The notes: generated by a model from the letters alone, not told the origin. Numbered from the stretch's first letter, positions 1 through 5,417 are shown. The stretch is 10,019 nucleotides of DNA from CAYWXK01 sp964462515 (GCA_964462515.1 CAYWXK010000083.1:1-10019); one strand, 5' to 3'. Numbers and translations: made by a program.

Positions 1-131
1 TCGAAAACGAATCGGTTGACCTTGTCCATCTTGACCCGCCTTTCAAAAGCGACCATGATTATAACATCCTCTTCGCCATCGTAACCTGCCCTCATAAAAT
101 CCCAATGAGCATCACCCTTCGCACTGGTTAA
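1..131 (+). pseudogene. Broken DNA methyltransferase fragment (motif IV region)
   Basis: Reading from base 3, the frame gives a short stretch containing LDPPFKSDHDYNILF and ends at TAA 129-131. The DPPF core followed by S-x-x-D-Y-N-x-L-F is the catalytic motif IV of a well-known amino-methyltransferase family (N6_N4_Mtase type, often the modification subunit of type III-like systems). In that family several hundred residues normally follow. Here the similarity stops right after NILFA and the next 14 or so residues look unrelated before the stop, so the gene is truncated at its 3' side. Its 5' part lies outside the window. It is in the same direction as the restriction-modification genes that follow and is probably the remnant of an older methylase gene at the same defence locus. 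The motif is seen directly; the family assignment is from memory. Confidence 0.6.
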
Positions 132-147
132 TCGTAACAAAAACCGC

Positions 148-175
148 TTGACATGGCTACTTTTTCTTCTATCAT
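148..175 (+). promoter_or_regulatory. Sigma70-like promoter of the restriction-modification operon
   Basis: A perfect -35 hexamer TTGACA (148-153) is followed after 16 bases by TATCAT (170-175), five of six matches to the -10 consensus. Transcription would start near 182. The Shine-Dalgarno sequence AGGAAGG (201-207) lies nine bases before the ATG at 217. This is the best promoter seen ahead of the + strand gene cluster, and nothing comparable was found in the gaps before the later genes, so it may serve all five. Confidence 0.6.
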
Positions 176-216
176 TAACATCAAGCAGTTAGCAGGCAAA
201 AGGAAGGTTTGGCAGA

Positions 217-1497
217 ATGGAATCTCGACTTATTACACTTACGAAAGCTGCATTCGACCACGGAAATCTTAATATCCGACCGTGTGGGCTCGATTTTTTT
301 CCTGAAGGTGTCTTGGGCGGTGCCACAGGCGATCGGTTAGGAACGCAAATCACAATCAAAGCCATCGGCTTGTCGGATATAATCAAGACAGATATTCCCA
401 CACACACGAGGACTGAAAGGCCGAGATGGATTTTTAGGGAAAGAGCGTGGGTCAAGCAGTTTGTACGCATTCACAAACTAAGACCTGGCGATGCTGTTAC
501 TATTTCACGGCTGGACAATAGAACGTACAAGGTAGTTCCAGGAAATGAAGAGACGATAGTGACGACTGAGGTGGGAACGGTGGCAGAAAGGTGCACTCAG
601 AAGCTGACGCAACTTCGTGAACCACATGGCAACCACATACTCGATATTGCACATGTACGTACATGTAATTGTCCAAAGACACATATTAACTGCCTTACCC
701 CTAAAGACTGGACTCGCAATCAAGTCGCAATTTGGGAGTTTTACTATGAGAAAAGAGACATCAGAGATAAAGATATCCATCCGGCTGTATTCCCAATTGC
801 CTTACCTAAAAAATGTATTGAACTTTTTACTCATAGAGGAGAACTGGTACTGGATCCATTCGTGGGCATTGGCAGCACTCTTATAGCCGCACGAGATATA
901 GCGAGAAACGCAGTAGGTTTTGACCTTAACCCCAAATATACTGATTTTGCAAAGAAAAGACTTGCTCAGTTAGAGATGAACTTCGGTGACAACACAAAAC
1001 AAATTGCTATTTGCGATGATGCTATTAATATCCCAAAATACCTTAAAGAAAACACGATTTCTTTATCAGTAACTTCCCCTCCTTACGCCAATATGCTGAA
1101 TCGCAAAAGATTACATAAGAGCACTCGTGGAGATCTCCGAGTCAATAAGCACTACAAAAAGAATCTTCAGTACTCTAATGACCCACGGGACCTAGGAACG
1201 ATGAAACCCAAAGAATACTCAGAAGCACTAGCAGAAATCTATAAAGGAATATTGCCGCTCCTGAAACCGAAATCCCACTGTGTAATTAACGTTAATGATT
1301 TGTGGGAAGATAACCATAGATACCCTATACATAGTTATATTATCGAAGCGTTAGAGAAAGTAGGTTATGAACTCAGAAATATAATAATCTGGGATAAAAG
1401 GAACCTAGTAAATAGAGTAGGTATCTTTGGTTGGCCCAGTAATTACATTACTTTTACTATAACTTTTGAATATATACTTGATTTTTGGAAACCATGA
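217..1497 (+). CDS. Type II DNA amino-methyltransferase (probably N4-cytosine) with N-terminal accessory domain
   Basis: The 426-residue protein should transfer a methyl group from S-adenosylmethionine to an exocyclic amino group in DNA, protecting host sites from the partner nuclease. Residues 1 to about 112 form a separate domain (TDI near 59, a W-V-K-Q-F stretch, then LRPGDAVTISRL). I know this arrangement as an N-terminal, probably DNA-contacting, domain of some methylases. The catalytic part follows: HPAVFP at 188-193, the AdoMet-binding motif DPFVGIGST at 213-221, the acidic motif II with D236 in GFDLNPKY, and the catalytic motif TSPPY at 286-290. SPPY is typical of N4-cytosine enzymes, and methylases paired with MvaI/BcnI nucleases are of that type; this is an inference. 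Motif I precedes motif IV, unlike the beta order of many N4C enzymes. The start has a strong AGGAAGG nine bases upstream. The stop overlaps the nuclease start (ATGA), suggesting translational coupling. Confidence 0.9.
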   Translation: MESRLITLTKAAFDHGNLNIRPCGLDFFPEGVLGGATGDRLGTQITIKAIGLSDIIKTDIPTHTRTERPRWIFRERAWVKQFVRIHKLRPGDAVTISRLDNRTYKVVPGNEETIVTTEVGTVAERCTQKLTQLREPHGNHILDIAHVRTCNCPKTHINCLTPKDWTRNQVAIWEFYYEKRDIRDKDIHPAVFPIALPKKCIELFTHRGELVLDPFVGIGSTLIAARDIARNAVGFDLNPKYTDFAKKRLAQLEMNFGDNTKQIAICDDAINIPKYLKENTISLSVTSPPYANMLNRKRLHKSTRGDLRVNKHYKKNLQYSNDPRDLGTMKPKEYSEALAEIYKGILPLLKPKSHCVINVNDLWEDNHRYPIHSYIIEALEKVGYELRNIIIWDKRNLVNRVGIFGWPSNYITFTITFEYILDFWKP

Positions 1498-2201
1498 TTA
1501 CTTATAACGAAATAATAGAAAAATTGAAAGAGATCAAAGAAACGGGTTATATTAAATCCCACCGAAGGGGAAATACGGGAGTAGGAAAAACGCTCGAGGA
1601 TCTTTTAGGAATAACGGAAAATAACATTCCTGGTCCAAATGCTGTAATGCTTGAGCTAAAATCTACAAGAAAAAATGTCTCAAGCATGCTTACACTATTT
1701 ACAAAGTCCCCTCTTCCCAGAGGGGCGAACTCAATTTTACTACAAAAATTCGGCTACGATTCTGCCAGAGGAAATAATAGAAAGGAACTGCACACAACGG
1801 TAAACGCAAAAAGTTATAACCGCCTAAAGGGTCAATCTGGCTTTAAGATTGATATTAAAAAGGACAGAGTAAATCTTATAACTCCTCAGAATGAAATTTT
1901 AGGTTATTGGGATAAAGAAACACTAAAAAAGTCTTTTGAAAAAAAACTGCCCAAATTGCTATATGTAAAAGCGGACACAAGAATTATAGGGTTGAATGAG
2001 GAATTCTGGTTTAACGAGGCGTGGTTGTTAAGTGGTTTTAATTTTGACAATTTTTTTAATCTATTAAGAGAGGGTACAATCCTTGTTGATATACGAATCG
2101 GCCAATATTCTAATGGAAGAACCCATGATCATGGCACCGCTTTCAGAGTTTTCCCAGATAAATTAGACCTATGTTTTGCCCATAGAGAAAAAGTGATGTA
2201 A
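1494..2201 (+). CDS. MvaI/BcnI-family type II restriction endonuclease, possibly with altered active site
   Basis: The 235-residue protein matches the MvaI/BcnI nucleases, monomeric PD-(D/E)xK enzymes of about 240 residues that nick each strand of CCNGG-type sites. Family marks: GNTGVGKTLEDLLGI at 26-40, the core E54-L-K56 in MLELKS, and RTHDHGTAFR at 209-218 near the C-terminus. In MvaI, as I remember it, the catalytic triad is D50-E55-K57. The same spacing here puts Asn49 (codon AAT, in PGPNAV) in place of the first Asp, so activity is uncertain. The ATG at 1494 overlaps the methylase stop by four bases, with GGA at 1487-1489 as a weak ribosome site. A TTG at 1485 would add three residues and is less likely. 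Target specificity such as CCNGG is a guess from the family, not readable from sequence. Confidence 0.85.
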   Translation: MITYNEIIEKLKEIKETGYIKSHRRGNTGVGKTLEDLLGITENNIPGPNAVMLELKSTRKNVSSMLTLFTKSPLPRGANSILLQKFGYDSARGNNRKELHTTVNAKSYNRLKGQSGFKIDIKKDRVNLITPQNEILGYWDKETLKKSFEKKLPKLLYVKADTRIIGLNEEFWFNEAWLLSGFNFDNFFNLLREGTILVDIRIGQYSNGRTHDHGTAFRVFPDKLDLCFAHREKVM

Positions 2202-2282
2202 AGAATGAGTAAATATAACAGTTTGAAGTTCTTAAAAGAGACAAAAACTATAAGGTCTAATTGTTTTTGAAAGGCTATAACT

Positions 2283-2561
2283 ATGTCAAAACGCAAAGAA
2301 ACGGTAACCAAAGTAATTGATGGCGACACCTTCTGCACCAGATCACGTGAACATTCTATCAGACTTGCGAACGTGGATGCCCCCGAAAGAGGAACACGAG
2401 CCGGGAAGACAGCAACCGAAGCCCTTAGAAAAATGATCCAAGGAGAGAAGGTTGTTGTCAATACAGTTGCTAGAGACGTATATGGGCGGGCAGTCGCAAA
2501 TGTCAAAGTCGATGGTGAATCTGTCAATGCTGCTATGAATAGGAAACTCAAAAAATTATGA
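2283..2561 (+). CDS. Short staphylococcal nuclease-like (thermonuclease, SNase fold) protein
   Basis: The 92-residue protein carries the SNase-fold active site: VIDGDTF at 11-17, IRLANVDAPE at 26-35 and DVYGRAV at 65-71. Arg27, Glu35 and Arg69 correspond to catalytic Arg35, Glu43 and Arg87 of S. aureus nuclease, and D13, D15 and D32 to the calcium-site region. The family cleaves DNA and RNA with calcium. There is no signal peptide, so it should act in the cytoplasm, unlike secreted thermonucleases. It ends at VNAAMNRKLKKL, just where relatives continue with a helix beginning VN-x-x-LV, so it lacks the C-terminal helices of the roughly 130 to 150-residue proteins. Other frames do not continue the homology, so this looks like a natural short form or a settled truncation. 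GAAAGG at 2269-2274 is a good ribosome site. It lies 81 bases after the nuclease gene, same strand. Confidence 0.8.
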   Translation: MSKRKETVTKVIDGDTFCTRSREHSIRLANVDAPERGTRAGKTATEALRKMIQGEKVVVNTVARDVYGRAVANVKVDGESVNAAMNRKLKKL

Positions 2562-2602
2562 AAAAACTAACGTCAATATAAAATTAGTATAGGAAAAAGT
2601 AA

Positions 2603-2749
2603 ATGAGACGAACTAAATTCAAGTGCAAGAAATGTGGTTGCGAGTTTGAGAAAGATGCTTTCGAACTAGGAGAAGCAGAAGAAAAGCAAGTTCCGACGTC
2701 ACCTATAACTTGCCCGAAATGTGGAAGCACAGACCTACAATGTAAATGA
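2603..2749 (+). CDS. Small zinc-ribbon protein (48 aa)
   Basis: A 48-residue frame starts at ATG 2603 and ends at TGA 2747-2749. AGGA at 2591-2594 is a well-placed ribosome site eight bases upstream. The protein has two cysteine knuckles, C8-x-x-C11 (with an extra C13) in FKCKKCGCEF and C37-P-K-C40 in ITCPKCGSTDL, the usual layout of a zinc ribbon; C47 lies near the end. Between them is a charged, acidic linker (ELGEAEEKQ). Such small ribbons bind nucleic acid or protein partners, but no precise role can be given. It lies 41 bases after the SNase-like gene and before the SIR2-like gene on the same strand, so it may be a small accessory or regulator of the cassette. A chance frame is unlikely, given the paired CxxC knuckles and the ribosome site. 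Confidence 0.7.
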   Translation: MRRTKFKCKKCGCEFEKDAFELGEAEEKQVPTSPITCPKCGSTDLQCK

Positions 2750-2902
2750 TATAGTACCATGCTGTCAGGGGATTAACGGGTCGTTGTTATTCAGAAATAA
2801 AATGTACAGGCACAAAACTATATAGGGTTGAATCAATTAACGTACAAAGCAAGGAAGTCGTTGAAGAATAATCTTACAAAACTTCAATCTGATACCAAAA
2901 AT

Positions 2903-3931
2903 ATGAAACTGCAAACATATTCAGAAGTAATTACACATCTCGATAAAGATAAAAGGCAGAAGCACCTTTTATTGGGGAATGGCTTCAGTATGGCTTACAA
3001 CGCAAAAATATTTTCATATAACGCTTTGAATAAATTCATCGATGAAATCGATAACGACCTTTTAAAAAAGCTGTTTCAGATAATAAACACTAAAAATTTT
3101 GAAGTCGTAATGAAGCAGTTAGATAACTTCTGTCAAATAGCAAAAGAGTTTAGCTCTGATAAAAGATTAACAAAGAAGATTCAGAAAGCAAGCGATGCAC
3201 TTAAAAAAAGTCTCATTGATGCAGTAAAGGAATTGCATCCAGAGCATGTTTTCAAGATTCCAGAGAAAAAGAGCGAGAGCTGCGCGCAATTTCTTAACGC
3301 CTTTCTTAAATCGAATAGTCATGTATTTACTACGAATTACGATGTCTTGCTTTATTGGGTACTAATGCGAAATAAGGATAAGATTGGCAGTGCGGTTGAT
3401 GGATTTGGACGGACGGCGGAAGAGGGTGAAGACATATCTACGGCTGATTTGGAATGGGGAGCAAACAAAGATAGTCAAAATGTGCATTATTTACATGGAG
3501 CCCTACCATTATTTGATGCAGGAGTATCCGTTGTTAAAGAAGAGTACGATGGACAGAATTTACTTCTGGAGAAAATAAAGAACAGAATTGAACAAAAAGA
3601 ATACCCGATCTTCGTCACAGGAGGCAACGGCAAGGATAAACTGACGCATATTTTACATAACCCTTATCTTTCATTCTGCTATGACAAGCTCTGTAATATT
3701 GAGGGTTCGCTAATAACATTCGGTTTTAATTTTGGTGAATACGATGAACATATAATTGAAGCCATAAATACGGCGGCTAAAAATGGGAAAAGAGTCAAAA
3801 ACAGACTTTGGAGTGTTTATGTTGGTATATATTCAGATAAAGACAAAAGACATATTGAATCGATAACAAAAAAATTTAAATGCAAGGTCAATATGTATGA
3901 TGCAAAAACTGCTCTTATTTGGGATTCATAA
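2903..3931 (+). CDS. DUF4917 / SIR2-like protein, candidate defence effector
   Basis: The 342-residue protein has hallmarks of SIR2-like proteins of the DUF4917 kind: HLLLGNGFS at 21-29 (nucleotide-binding loop, compare GAGxS of sirtuins), VFTTNYD around 141-147, HYLHG at 195-199, and a late LITFGFNFGEYDEHI segment. In phage-defence SIR2 proteins such as ThsA, the Asn of the TNYD-type motif and the His of the HG motif are needed to hydrolyse NAD+. N145 and H198 are the equivalents by pattern. NADase activity is therefore a reasonable inference, not shown. ATG 2903 is chosen because family members begin about 20 residues before LLLGNGFS. It lacks a clear Shine-Dalgarno, and a TTG at 2828 would add 25 residues (367 total) with AGGG too close to it. 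No membrane segment is seen. It is the last intact gene of the cassette and very AT-rich. Confidence 0.75.
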   Translation: MKLQTYSEVITHLDKDKRQKHLLLGNGFSMAYNAKIFSYNALNKFIDEIDNDLLKKLFQIINTKNFEVVMKQLDNFCQIAKEFSSDKRLTKKIQKASDALKKSLIDAVKELHPEHVFKIPEKKSESCAQFLNAFLKSNSHVFTTNYDVLLYWVLMRNKDKIGSAVDGFGRTAEEGEDISTADLEWGANKDSQNVHYLHGALPLFDAGVSVVKEEYDGQNLLLEKIKNRIEQKEYPIFVTGGNGKDKLTHILHNPYLSFCYDKLCNIEGSLITFGFNFGEYDEHIIEAINTAAKNGKRVKNRLWSVYVGIYSDKDKRHIESITKKFKCKVNMYDAKTALIWDS

Positions 3932-3942
3932 GTAGAAAAAAT

Positions 3943-3978
3943 ATGAAACTACAATTCGACGCTAATCAAAATCGATAA
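3943..3978 (+). pseudogene. Stub of a type III restriction subunit (res-like) gene
   Basis: Eleven bases after the SIR2-like gene an ATG opens a frame reading MKLQFDANQNR and then stops at TAA 3976-3978. MKL-x-FD-x-NQ is the characteristic start of type III restriction endonuclease (Res, helicase-nuclease) subunits, where it is followed by YQ-x-x-A and about 900 more residues. Nothing of the rest is found downstream, where repeat-filled DNA begins. This is most simply the 5' remnant of a deleted res gene. The match is only nine residues, so chance is possible, but the broken methylase at the left edge belongs to a class often paired with Res subunits. Confidence 0.45.
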
Positions 3979-4081
3979 TTGGGACAGCTACGTTTTTCGA
4001 GAGACCCTAATTTCTTTTCCTTGCCTACTCCGCCGATTCGTCCTTCGTAGTTCCAGCCAAACCCAAAAAATACAGTGCCTG

Positions 4082-4101
4082 CCCGCCATCTGTGTGGCGG
4101 G
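4082..4101. repeat. Hairpin CCCGCCA/TGGCGGG
   Basis: CCCGCCA (4082-4088) and TGGCGGG (4095-4101) form a perfect 7-bp stem around TCTGTG. No T-run follows, so it is not a standard terminator. It belongs with the other GGCGG-ended hairpins of this window. Confidence 0.5.
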
Positions 4102-4240
4102 TTAATCCCTTCTTATTTTCGGCCAGAATCAGCATTTTGCTGGAAGGCAGCGAAGTTGACTTCGTGTTCGATGACAAAGCTTTCGATAAAGCTCGTTTTA
4201 CGAGAAAGATTTGTCGAGAACGCATCACTGGCCGGAACCT

Positions 4241-4294
4241 TTTGTGCTTTTTTGTGGCAAATTAAATCAGTGTAATCCGTGCAATCCGTGGTTG
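4241..4294. repeat. GT-rich word cluster 1
   Basis: Two imperfect tandem sets lie here: TTTGTGCTTTTTTGTGGC (4241-4258) and GTGTAATCCGTGCAATCCG (4270-4288), followed by TGG. Each is built from units of about 8 to 9 bases with a central GTG, ending in GTGG. The same design recurs at 4811-4986 and 5205-5231. Confidence 0.55.
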
Positions 4295-4389
4295 CTTTCC
4301 TTTCGGCCAAACCAAAATTTACCCGCCGCTCTTTTTGGACGCCTTGCCCGCTATTCTTTCGCTTTAAGGCATTTCTCCGTAGGAGTAAA

Positions 4390-4446
4390 AAATTCAAAGC
4401 ATAAACCCGATTGAAGCTTGTTTCAGAAAGGGTTTAATTTGAATTT
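4390..4446. repeat. Nested inverted repeat (16-bp two-part stem)
   Basis: The outer arms AAATTCAAA (4390-4398) and TTTGAATTT (4438-4446) are perfect complements. The inner arms TAAACCC (4402-4408) and GGGTTTA (4430-4436) are as well. They are separated by a 3-base and a 1-base internal loop, and the loop between them is 21 bases. Both arms match without error, so a selected palindrome or the remains of a mobile repeat is likely. Confidence 0.6.
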
Positions 4447-4472
4447 AAGGTGCATTTATGCACTGCCTTAAA
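4444..4472. repeat. Hairpin TTTAAGG-TGCAT/ATGCA-CCTTAAA
   Basis: TTTAAGG (4444-4450) pairs with CCTTAAA (4466-4472), and TGCAT (4451-4455) with ATGCA (4458-4462) around TT. CTG is bulged on the right side. It shares bases 4444-4446 with the preceding nested repeat, so the two full structures compete for those bases. Confidence 0.5.
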
Positions 4473-4487
4473 GCAACTCTCTGCTCG

Positions 4488-4541
4488 TCCGCCGTAGCAG
4501 ATTCCTACGTAGCTTTAGCAAAGCAGGATAGCGAAGGCGGA
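4488..4541. repeat. TCCGCC...GGCGGA inverted-repeat element
   Basis: TCCGCC (4488-4493) and GGCGGA (4536-4541) bound a 54-base unit with internal GTAGC words (4494-4498, 4509-4513) and AGCGAAGGCGGA at its right end. I recognise this design (TCCGCC-x-TAGC ... AGCGAAGGCGGA) as an interspersed element in environmental bacterial genomes, from memory. Confidence 0.5.
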
Positions 4542-4557
4542 TGGCCTCGGTGCCTGT

Positions 4558-4575
4558 CCTGAGCGCAGTCGAAGG
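4558..4575. repeat. Interspersed motif CCTGAGCGCAGTCGAAGG
   Basis: This 18-mer is close to a motif found scattered in many environmental bacterial genomes, where one frame gives the spurious peptide VLSAVEG. That reading is present here (VPVLSAVEGTS). It is preceded by CCTGT and followed by GACC. Recognition is from memory, and only one copy is in the window. Confidence 0.5.
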
Positions 4576-4708
4576 GACCTCTGTGGCCCTAAAATCCTAC
4601 AAACAAAACCAAAAACTTCTGCTATTTTCACCCAACCTTGAGTTTCAGTCGTTTGAACTTTGGTCATTCAAATCTGTGCCTGAGTTTGTTTGCTCGGCTT
4701 ATCGTAAG

Positions 4709-4731
4709 GAAGTCCCTCTCTTTGGGACTTC
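4709..4731. repeat. Hairpin GAAGTCCC/GGGACTTC
   Basis: There is a perfect 8-bp stem (4709-4716 with 4724-4731) around TCTCTTT. No T-run follows on the + strand and there is no gene end beside it, so a terminator is unlikely. Confidence 0.5.
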
Positions 4732-4810
4732 GGCGGACAAGGCAATGGCCTTTCACAGAAACCAGTTTCGAGAAATGACTTGCCGCAGAACGCCAAAGAC
4801 GAGCAAACCC

Positions 4811-4986
4811 CTTCGTGTCTTTGAGTCTTTGTGGCTACTAATCTGCGTAAATCCGCGTCTGAAAAATTTGTGTCCATTCGTGTTCATTCGTGGTTCCTTT
4901 TGTGTTTTTTGTGTCTTTTTGTGGCCATAAAACACCGTGTTAATTCGTGTCGATTCGTGGTTATACTTTTTGTGCTTTTTCGTGGC
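4811..4986. repeat. GT-rich word cluster 2 (largest)
   Basis: Successive sets of near-tandem short words: CTTCGTGTC and TTTGTGGC (4811-4835), AATCTGCGTAAATCCGCGTC (4840-4859), ATTCGTG units at 4876-4893, then TTTTGTGTTTTTTGTGTC and TTTTTGTGGC (4898-4925), a second ATTCGTG series (4942-4960), and TTTTTGTGCTTTTTCGTGGC (4967-4986). Each set ends in GTGG or GCGTC. On the - strand this reads as spurious hydrophilic peptides rich in K, T, Q and H, which I take as a by-product. Confidence 0.6.
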
Positions 4987-5016
4987 TAAATTTTTTTTGA
5001 TATCGTTAGATTTTTA

Positions 5017-5044
5017 TTGAATAAAAGGCGAGATTTGGTACAAT
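5017..5044 (+). promoter_or_regulatory. Promoter-like pair ahead of a hairpin run
   Basis: TTGAAT (5017-5022) is followed after 16 bases by TACAAT (5039-5044); each hexamer is a near-consensus match (-10 five of six). Transcription would begin near 5050, exactly at the left base of the first of four hairpins (5049-5133). No coding frame with a ribosome site follows, so the product, if any, would be a non-coding RNA. Confidence 0.35.
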
Positions 5045-5048
5045 ATGA

Positions 5049-5133
5049 ACCGTGTGCTCTATGTAGTACACGGTAGGCCCCGCCAGGAGCGGCAAGCTCG
5101 CGGAGAACCGCACGCAATGGAACAGCCGTTCCA
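5049..5133 (+). ncRNA. Candidate structured small RNA or hairpin repeat element
   Basis: Four hairpins follow each other. ACCGTGTGCT (5049-5058) pairs with AGTACACGGT (5065-5074), with one G-U pair. CCGC (5080-5083) pairs with GCGG (5089-5092). GCGG (5100-5103) pairs with CCGC (5108-5111) around AGAA. TGGAAC (5118-5123) pairs with GTTCCA (5128-5133) around AGCC. A promoter-like pair stands just upstream. No clear rho-independent terminator follows. It matches no RNA family I know; a repeated genomic palindrome cluster is the main alternative. Confidence 0.35.
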
Positions 5134-5204
5134 CGAATCAGACTGAATATTTCAGGAGTTTTGCGAAAATGCAACTTAATTTCTTTAATAACAAACACTT
5201 ATAT

Positions 5205-5231
5205 CTCTGTGTTCTCTGTGCACTCTGTGGC
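5205..5231. repeat. GT-rich word cluster 3: CTCTGTG triplicate
   Basis: CTCTGTGTT, CTCTGTGCA and CTCTGTGGC are three 9-base units in tandem. The unit length and the final GTGG match the design of clusters 1 and 2. A single TTTGTGGC follows at 5250-5257. Confidence 0.6.
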
Positions 5232-5269
5232 TCAAAAATACACATTTACTTTGTGGCTATGAGTCAATT

Positions 5270-5389
5270 ATGCAAAACAAACCCAATTTGCTGGACACTC
5301 AAATGAACATAACCTCCGCCTATATAACCAGTTACCAATTACCAATAACCAATTACCAATATGCAAAACAAACCCAATCAAACCCAATC
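5270..5389. repeat. Duplicated 18-mer flanking a 7-bp tandem repeat
   Basis: ATGCAAAACAAACCCAAT occurs exactly at 5270-5287 and again at 5361-5378. Between them are four tandem 7-base units (TTACCAA, TTACCAA, TAACCAA, TTACCAA; 5332-5359). After the second copy CAAACCCAAT is repeated once more (5379-5388). The spurious reading QNKPN in such repeats is one I associate with Phycisphaerae genomes. Confidence 0.65.
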
Positions 5390-5401
5390 TTGTCTGCCTC
5401 T

Positions 5402-5417
5402 GGCGGATTTATCCGCC
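5402..5417. repeat. Hairpin GGCGGAT-TT-ATCCGCC
   Basis: There is a perfect 7-bp stem with only TT between the arms. GGCGG is repeated again at 5420-5424 (CCGGCGG), giving an alternative partner. The arms are shared with the elements at 4488-4541 and 9773-9800. Confidence 0.55.

Noticed and set aside
78..138. Direct repeat ATCGTAAC (78-85 and 131-138) as a target-site duplication
   Set aside because: Eight bases recurring so close by can be chance, and nothing mobile lies between them.
2205..2270. 21-codon frame MSKYNSLKFLKETK... between the nuclease and SNase genes
   Set aside because: No Shine-Dalgarno, no recognisable motif, and short enough for chance in AT-rich DNA.
4113..4397. 94-residue - strand open frame
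   Set aside because: It reads through the ATCCGTG and TTTGTG word cluster (TTDCTDYTDL peptide) and has no family resemblance.
4541..4933. 129-residue + strand open frame in the repeat region
   Set aside because: It is made of repeat words (VLSAVEG motif, GT-rich clusters) and has no ribosome site or protein-like core.
4986..5198. 70-residue - strand open frame over the hairpin run
   Set aside because: Coding capacity is explained by the palindromes, there is no ribosome site, and the hairpin structure is the stronger signal.
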